A stretch of DNA of 64,000 nt, taken from NCBI GenBank assembly GCA_029990175.1, contig JARKIP010000048.1, forward strand, positions 27,056,001-27,120,000, written 5' to 3'. The notes under the pieces are model-generated. The model saw nothing but the letters and a program-made list of their open reading frames with translations. It did not search any database and was not told where the DNA came from. Made by a program: the position numbers and the translations under genes. Positions 58,496 to 64,000 of the stretch are shown piece after piece. Position 1 is the first letter of the stretch, and every line of letters begins with the position of its first letter. Source of the DNA: Petunia secreta. Taxonomy: Eukaryota > Streptophyta > Magnoliopsida > Solanales > Solanaceae.

Positions 58496-60601
58496 ATGGA
58501 GGTAATTGCTCAAGAAGAGCATAGAGACATAACAATTGATAAGTCCTCTTCAGGAGAGGCTCAGGTACCTGAAAATACTAAAATCGAAGAGATCTCAATG
58601 AATTATGTCTCTACCGAAAAAATATGGAACCGAAATGATATTGTTGTCGACAATACTTTTGCATATAATGTTGCTGTTGATGTGATGCAACATAATGAGG
58701 ATCTTGAACCAAAATCTGTCAATGAATGTAGACAGAGAAATGATTGGCCAAAATGGAAAGATGCAATTCAATCAGAATTGACTTCACTTGAAAAACGTGA
58801 AGTTTTCGGACCAATTATCCGAACACCTGAAGGTGTAAAGCCAGTGGGTTATAAGTGGGTATTTGTGCGAAAACGAAATGAGAAAAATGAAGTCGTTAGA
58901 TATAAAGCATGACTTGTGGCACAAGGATTTTCGCAAAGACCTGGCATTGATTATATGGAAACATATTCTCCCGTGGTGGATGCAATCACCTTCAGGTATC
59001 TCGTAAGTCTGGCAGTACGAGAAAAACTTGATATGCATCTAATGGATGTTGTCACAGCCTATTTATATGGTTCATTGGACAACGAAATTTTCATGAAAAT
59101 CCCCGAAGGGTTCAAAATGCCTGAGGCATTTAAAGGCTCCCGAGAAGCTTGTTCAATAAAGCTTCAAAAATCCTTGTATGGGTTGAAACAATCGGGACAC
59201 ATGTGGTATAATCGCCTTAGCGAATACCTGTTGAAACAAGGATACAAAAATAATCCAGTTTATCCTTGTGTTTTTATAAAAAGGTCTGGATCTGGATATG
59301 TCATAAAAGCTGTGTATGTGGATGATTTGAATATCATTGGGACTCCTGAAGAGCTCCCAAAGGCAATGGAATGCTTAAAGAAAGAATTTGAGATGAAAGA
59401 TCTTGGAAAGACAAAATTTTGTCTTGGCCTACAAATTGAGCAATTGCCTAAAGGAATATTTGTTCATCAATCTACATATACAGAAAAGGTCTTGAAAAGA
59501 TTTTACATGGATAAATCACATCCGTTGAGCACTCCAATGATTGTGAGATCACTTGATGTGAATAAAGATCCATTTCGACCTTGTGAAACTGATTAAGAGT
59601 TTCTTGGTGCTGAAGTACCATATCTTAGTGCAATTGGTGTACTGATGTACCTTGCCAACAATACTTGGCCAGATATAGCTTTTGCTGTAAGTTTATTGGC
59701 AAGGTTTAGTTCTTCCCCAACTCGAAGACATTGGGATGGTATTAAGCATATACTTAGATACCTCCAAGGCACTATTGATAAGGGTTTGTTCTATTCGAAT
59801 GAATCCAAGTCACAATTGATTGGTTATGCCGATGCTGGTTATTTATCTGATCCACATAAAGGTCGGTCCCAAACGGGCTATTTGTTTACATGTGGAGATA
59901 CAACCATTTCATGGCGTTTAGTGAAACAAACTATTGCTGCTACTTCTTCAAATCATGTAGAGATATTGGCTATTCATGAAGCAAGCCGGGAATGTATTTG
60001 GTTGAGATTAATGACTCAACATATTCAGCACATTTGTAGTTTTCCTTTGAAGAAGATTCCAACAATATTATATGAAGACAATAGCGCGTGCATTGAGCAA
60101 CTGAAAGAAGGAAATATTAAAGGAGACAGAATAAAACACATTTCACCAAAATTCTTTTTCACTCATGATATTCAGAATATTGGTGAAATAGATGTTCAAC
60201 AAATACGGTCGAGTGATAATCTGGCGGATTTGTTTATAACAAATCATTACCAACCTCAACATTTGAGAAGCTTGTTTACAAGATTGAGATGCGTCGTCTT
60301 CGAGATGTCAAGGAGTGTCTTCATCAGGGGGAGTAAATACGCGCTGTACTCATTTTTCCTTAACAAGGTTTTATCCCACTTGGGTTTTACTTGTAAGGTT
60401 TTTAATGAGGCAGCTCTAAAAGCGTATTACAAGATATGTGTACTCTTTTTCCTAGCCTATGCTTTTTTCCACCGAGTTTTTCCTAGTAAGGTTTTAACGA
60501 GGCATATTATCTTCCAAATGGTCATCCAAGGGGGAGTGTCACAAATACATGTATGTAGTATAAATGTGGATGACCACTACTCTCCATTTATTCACTTGTA
60601 A
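58496..60601 (+). pseudogene. Ty1/copia reverse transcriptase and RNase H, two nonsense mutations
   Basis: A single frame from 58496 to 60601 interrupted only by TGA at 58910-58912 and TAA at 59594-59596. The first falls where the family has Arg in YKARLVAQGF. Visible parts are the RT start (WPKWKDAIQSEL, GYKWVFVRK), the catalytic YVDDL near 59316-59330, the RNase H start (GYADAGYLSDPHKGRSQTGY) and the end at a highly conserved HI...ADLF block. The frame runs on through the 3' untranslated part into the LTR. The 5' half (gag, protease, integrase) and 5' LTR are absent; the element starts abruptly near 58430. Confidence 0.9.
60523..60536 (+). other. Polypurine tract of the copia fragment
   Basis: Purine-rich run ending in AAGGGGGAG directly before the LTR TGTCACAAATAC. 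Confidence 0.65.
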
Positions 60602-60825
60602 CATATGATTTACTACCCCACTTTCTCCTACTTAATTCCTCCCCACTTTCTCCTACTTAATTCCTCATTTAGGGATGACTTGTAAATTCCTATGTATTGG
60701 AGTCCTATAAATAGATGACACTTTGTCTATGGAAGACACACTTGTAGCATTTTGAGAATACAAGTTCTTCCTTCTCCTCTCATATACTTTTGTCTTGTTC
60801 TTACTTTTCTATTAGTTTTACAACA
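60537..60825 (+). repeat. 3' LTR of the copia fragment
   Basis: Starts TGTCACAAATACATG and ends TTTTACAACA, 289 bp. It contains a TATA box (CTATAAATAG, near 60706-60715) and a 27-bp tandem duplication of CCCCACTTTCTCCTACTTAA (about 60617-60670). Confidence 0.8.
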
Positions 60826-61083
60826 CATGGGAATTAATTCAGAACTTAATATGATGAAAAGTAGAGCAATATCATGTGGATAAGACCATACAAAGAGTTA
60901 GCTAGCAGCTAAGATATACTAATTTGGAAAAAATCAGAGTACATTGATAAACGCCATAAGTCGAGAAAGTATCAGTACATGCTTGTAACTTTATCAAGAT
61001 AAGAGCTCAGGATCAAACTAATAACCTAGCAAATATTTTGAGTACTATATTATATTCTTGTCTATTGGGAACCAAGGGTGTGA
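60826..61083. other. Spacer with a weak copia trace
   Basis: Near 61005-61045 the plus strand can be read as DQTNNLANIL, similar to the end of copia RNase H. Too short and decayed to call. Nothing else seen. Confidence 0.3.
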
Positions 61084-61383
61084 TTATAAACAATATGGTA
61101 TAGTATCGAGATCGATATCTTCCGGAGAACGCCACATTAAAGGAAATTGATGGTTTTGGTTTTGGACTTGGGCTTGGTCCGCAGAACCCAACAGAGCAGA
61201 TACACCGATGTCTTCCCCATCTATTATGTAAAATTCATTATTATTATTCCCCTCAATATGATCCGCTAGGAGTACCGTATCATTTGATTGTCCATTAACA
61301 TCTTCTTGAACATGATCTTCTTGTAGAACGGAATTGATATATTCTTGGACGTTATTTCCGACATCTATGACTCCTTCATCATC
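61084..61383 (-). CDS. Orphan C-terminal reading frame, function unknown
   Basis: A 99-codon frame with no internal stop, opening after a TGA at 61384-61386 and ending in TAA at 61084-61086. It starts DDEGVIDVGNNVQEYINSVL, is acidic and rich in Asn, Gln and Asp, and ends in SPEDIDLDTIPYCL. There is no ATG at its left end, so it would be a last exon or a fragment. Upstream, in another frame, is the copia gag. I do not recognise the family. Even amino-acid use and lack of stops suggest real coding ancestry; chance is possible at this length. Confidence 0.4.
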   Translation of the reverse strand, partial: DDEGVIDVGNNVQEYINSVLQEDHVQEDVNGQSNDTVLLADHIEGNNNNEFYIIDGEDIGVSALLGSADQAQVQNQNHQFPLMWRSPEDIDLDTIPYCL

Positions 61384-62030
61384 TCATGAGTCTTCAAGCT
61401 GCCCACTAATTCCTCTACCTTGATAGATTTTAGTGGCTTTGACTCAATAATAGCAGTCATCTTCGGTTCCCAAGCATCATGAAGAACATTTAGCACTTTA
61501 TCAATCATTTTGACTTTTGGGAGTTCCATGTCTAGAGATCTTATCTCATTTGTGATAATGGTCAGCCTAGTCATCATATCCTGAATGGACTCCTTTTCAC
61601 CTATTGTGAACAACTCGAATTGTCTTTTCAGCATTCTTCTCTTTGAGTCCTTGACTTTAGTGATTCCTTCATGAGCAACTTCTAAGGCATCCCAGATTTC
61701 TTTGGGAGTCTTGTAAGATGAAACCCTGTTGAACTCCTCAGGATCTAGTCCACAAATTACAAGTCTCTTGGCCTTGTGATTCTTTTCAATCATATTGTAA
61801 TCAGCATCATTATACTAAGATCTTTCATTTGGTTCAGTGTGAGCGCCACCTCCTTCACCAACTATCTTAGTTGGGACTAGATTCCCTTCAGAGATGATTA
61901 TCCATAATTGATAATTCTCGACGCAAATATAGTTCTCCATTCTACTTTTCCACAAGGCATAGTATTGCCCATTGAATTGAGATGGCCTTAGCACGGACTG
62001 TCCTTCTGTGATAGTAGGTGGTGTACTCAT
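61365..62030 (-). pseudogene. Ty1/copia gag (UBN2-type) fragment
   Basis: On the minus strand the ATG at 62028-62030 starts MSTPPTITEGQSV with RPSQFNGQYYALWKSRMENY, the usual N-terminus of plant copia gag. A stop near 61815 interrupts it, and the UBN2-like domain follows in 61365-61793 (KTPKEIWDALEVAHEG, RRMLKRQFELF, LVGSLKTHEM). After that the gag frame ends and the remaining polyprotein is missing. Confidence 0.85.
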
Positions 62031-62074
62031 GATTAGATCATTCTCAAGGTGTTAACCTAGTGACGAGAAGACCT

Positions 62075-62086
62075 GCTCTGATACCA
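62075..62086 (-). other. Primer binding site of the minus-strand copia element
   Basis: Minus strand reads TGGTATCAGAGC, complementary to initiator tRNA-Met, two bases after an LTR end ATTATAACA and about 45 bases before the gag ATG. Confidence 0.85.
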
Positions 62087-62088
62087 CT

Positions 62089-62815
62089 TGTTATAATCTA
62101 TGCACCTCCTAGGGAGACTAGAAGGGGGGTTGAATAGTGTCCTCCAATTTTTGTCAAAGAACCTGACTCTTGGCTACAAGAACTCCATTCTTGCACAGTT
62201 ATCTCAATCAATACTCACCAAACTAAATGTAAAATAGAAGATAAAGGACACGGTATTTTTCCGTGGAAACTTCTTGCTCAAGGGAGAAAAACTACGACAC
62301 ACACTTTAGAATTTTGAAAACCTTTCCACTAACACAAAGAGCAAGTTTTAGATTACAAACTCTGTAACCAAGGGGCTACACTCTAGACCCTAAACACTCA
62401 CGAAGCTAACCTCTAGCTTTACAAAGTAAGCACTCAAAAGTTCACCTATTATAATGGCTTCTAAGATAAGCAGATAGGTAAAACCAACAATACGTAACAC
62501 TAAGACAACTACAATAAAGAACCTAATCAGTTTGCTAATTAAACTCCAAGTTCTTCAATGGTTGTCACCACAGTTAAGTCACTTCAAGAATTATTGAATT
62601 GCCTTTTGTTTGCGCTCAACTCTCGTGGTGATTAACTGAGATCGGCTGCCCCCAAATACTTGCTTTTGTATGGGCTTTGTAACCCTAGCAGTTTTTCACT
62701 AGGAAACCTTACAAATATGGTAAGTCAAGATTTCCAATGATACACTCCTTGTATAGCACCAATCCTCGTTCACACTTCAATGAGACAGCCACGGTACAAC
62801 TTCCTTTGTTGACTA
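62089..62815 (-). repeat. 5' LTR of the minus-strand copia element (right edge uncertain)
   Basis: The LTR end next to the primer site is at 62089. The segment to the right has the C/A-rich look typical of such LTRs. I could not find the other boundary, so the right coordinate is a minimum estimate. No second LTR is in the window. Confidence 0.5.
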
Positions 62816-63095
62816 TGATATGCATATGCACACATGCCACTACTCCTTGTTCTGCATGGATTTACGCCCCCACAATATTTTCGATCAGTCGTGCCCTTCT
62901 CCTCAAGGACTAGGTTCTCCACTAAGTCCATCGTTTGTCATTCTTCAAAATATTCATCTCAACAATGTCGGATATGAATATGAAGAGTGCCTAATTCAGC
63001 ATTTTTTTATTGTTACTTGAACCAGAAAGTGGGGCGCCATAAGAGTCAGAGAACTCAGTACATCTGTTATCCAGCAATGATCGTCCACAACTTTG
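62816..63095. other. Spacer or remainder of the LTR
   Basis: No gene recognised. It may still belong to the LTR on its left. The small open frames here are not supported. Confidence 0.4.
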
Positions 63096-64000
63096 CACTA
63101 CTAAAAATCAAGAGTTTTCCGACCAAAAATTTCGGACCGAAATTCGGTCGAACCCCTCTGTCCCACCGCCGCAGTCGGACAATTCAATTAATTTATATTA
63201 AATAATTTTTTGTTAATTTATCCGACCGCCATCTGACCGCAGCGGTCGGATATAAATTAAATAATTTATTTTTTATTCTATCCGACCGAATCGGTCGGAC
63301 AATGAAAAATAAAAACGGGGCAAACCCCTATTTCGTTCCTCTCTACTTATTTAATTTCATTCTGAAACCAACCCGACCCCTAAATTCTTTCTTCCCCAAA
63401 TTCGATCCACCCCATTTCCCATATCCAAATTCTTTCTTCCCCAAAGTCCCATCCACCCCATTTCTAGATTTTCATCTTTAAATTGGTAAGTTTTTTAATT
63501 TTTATCATTTTTCATTATTTCTTCAACATAAACCCTGACCCCCAAAATTTTCATTGTACTTTTTTCTTGCAGATCTAGCCACCGGTGTTAGCTTCCTTGC
63601 GGAGCTCCGGCGGAGCAGATTTTTCAGGTTCTATTTTTTCTTTTAATAATACTAATTGCTATTTGATGCTGAACAAGTTGGTATATGATTATACGTATAG
63701 TGTTGTTTTTTGGTTTGGAAAATATTTGGACTAGTTTGGCATTTTAAACATTTATTTCTTGTTCATTTACAAGTTGCAATTTAGTTGGTATTGTAAAAAT
63801 TGGAGTGATATTTTTGGAGTGATTTAAGAAGTGGGTGTTACGTTGTTCAAAAAGATGAAATCTTTCAAGAATGGGTTATTGAATGCAAATGTAAAAGAGG
63901 ATAAATTGGAAAGTGATAAAGTGAAATCTTGTAGTGAACAAGTTGGTGTTTCATGAAGAAGTGTGACTTTGAATGGCTTGTTGTTGTTGAATGTTGATAA
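63096..64000. mobile_element. CACTA (En/Spm-type) element, left end; continues past the window
   Basis: The end CACTACTAAAAATCAAGAG is a CACTA terminal repeat. Subterminal motifs TCCGACCG and CGGTCGGA repeat in both orientations from 63115 to 63300 and can form hairpins. After 63400 the sequence resembles a 5' UTR with splice sites: donor GGTAAG near 63485, acceptor TTCTTGCAG near 63573, then a GC-rich exon and donor near 63627. The coding part should lie beyond the window. Confidence 0.7.

Overview
The window looks like plant nuclear DNA: AT-rich, intron-containing and dominated by transposable elements. A Solanaceae-type genome is my inference, from tRNA-derived SINE-like fragments near 15.7, 16.4 and 36.7 kb and from the style of the retrotransposons. 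Nothing is bacterial. I see two host genes, one unassigned coding tail, and many nested mobile elements.

0-17 kb, genic. A single-exon cytochrome P450 of the CYP96A type (alkane or fatty-acid hydroxylase-like) lies on the minus strand at 1359-2879. A complete seven-exon PDCD2-like/TSR4-type gene (ribosomal protein uS5 chaperone family) lies on the minus strand at 6035-15187. I assembled it from splice sites; it reads in frame for 367 codons. Its 5.6-kb fifth intron holds a 5'-truncated LINE with a 16-bp target duplication and a second LINE tail. Stowaway and other inverted-repeat elements sit around it, and a hAT element with an 8-bp duplication (16917-17602) lies just beyond its likely 5' UTR.

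17-24 kb, small DNA elements: several MITEs, a cluster of nested palindromes (19020-19480), a 1-kb element with a GC-rich core, a 630-bp element with very long inverted arms, and a CACTA-type end.

24-35.5 kb, one Ty3/gypsy element of the Tat type (24048-35472, duplication AAATG). It has a broken gag-pol with two RNase H domains, a tRNA-Lys-like sequence after pol, and an antisense four-exon gene with its own TATA box. It is inserted in the inverted repeat of an older element.

37.5-57 kb, a nest. Degenerate Ty1/copia element A (minus strand, 37466-56946) is split by a recently inserted, nearly non-coding gypsy element C (39000-48058, 2.86-kb LTRs carrying 54-bp tandem repeats) and by a same-family copia element B in opposite orientation (50480-55842). 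B serves as a paralogous empty site for the C insertion.

57-64 kb: a complete hAT non-autonomous element, a 3' half of a copia element with LTR, an orphan minus-strand reading frame, a minus-strand copia gag with primer site and LTR, and the start of a CACTA element running off the window.

I found no new multi-gene system. The observations most worth a second look are the antisense spliced gene and the tRNA-like sequence in the Tat element, the palindrome cluster, and the recently active but coding-dead element C.
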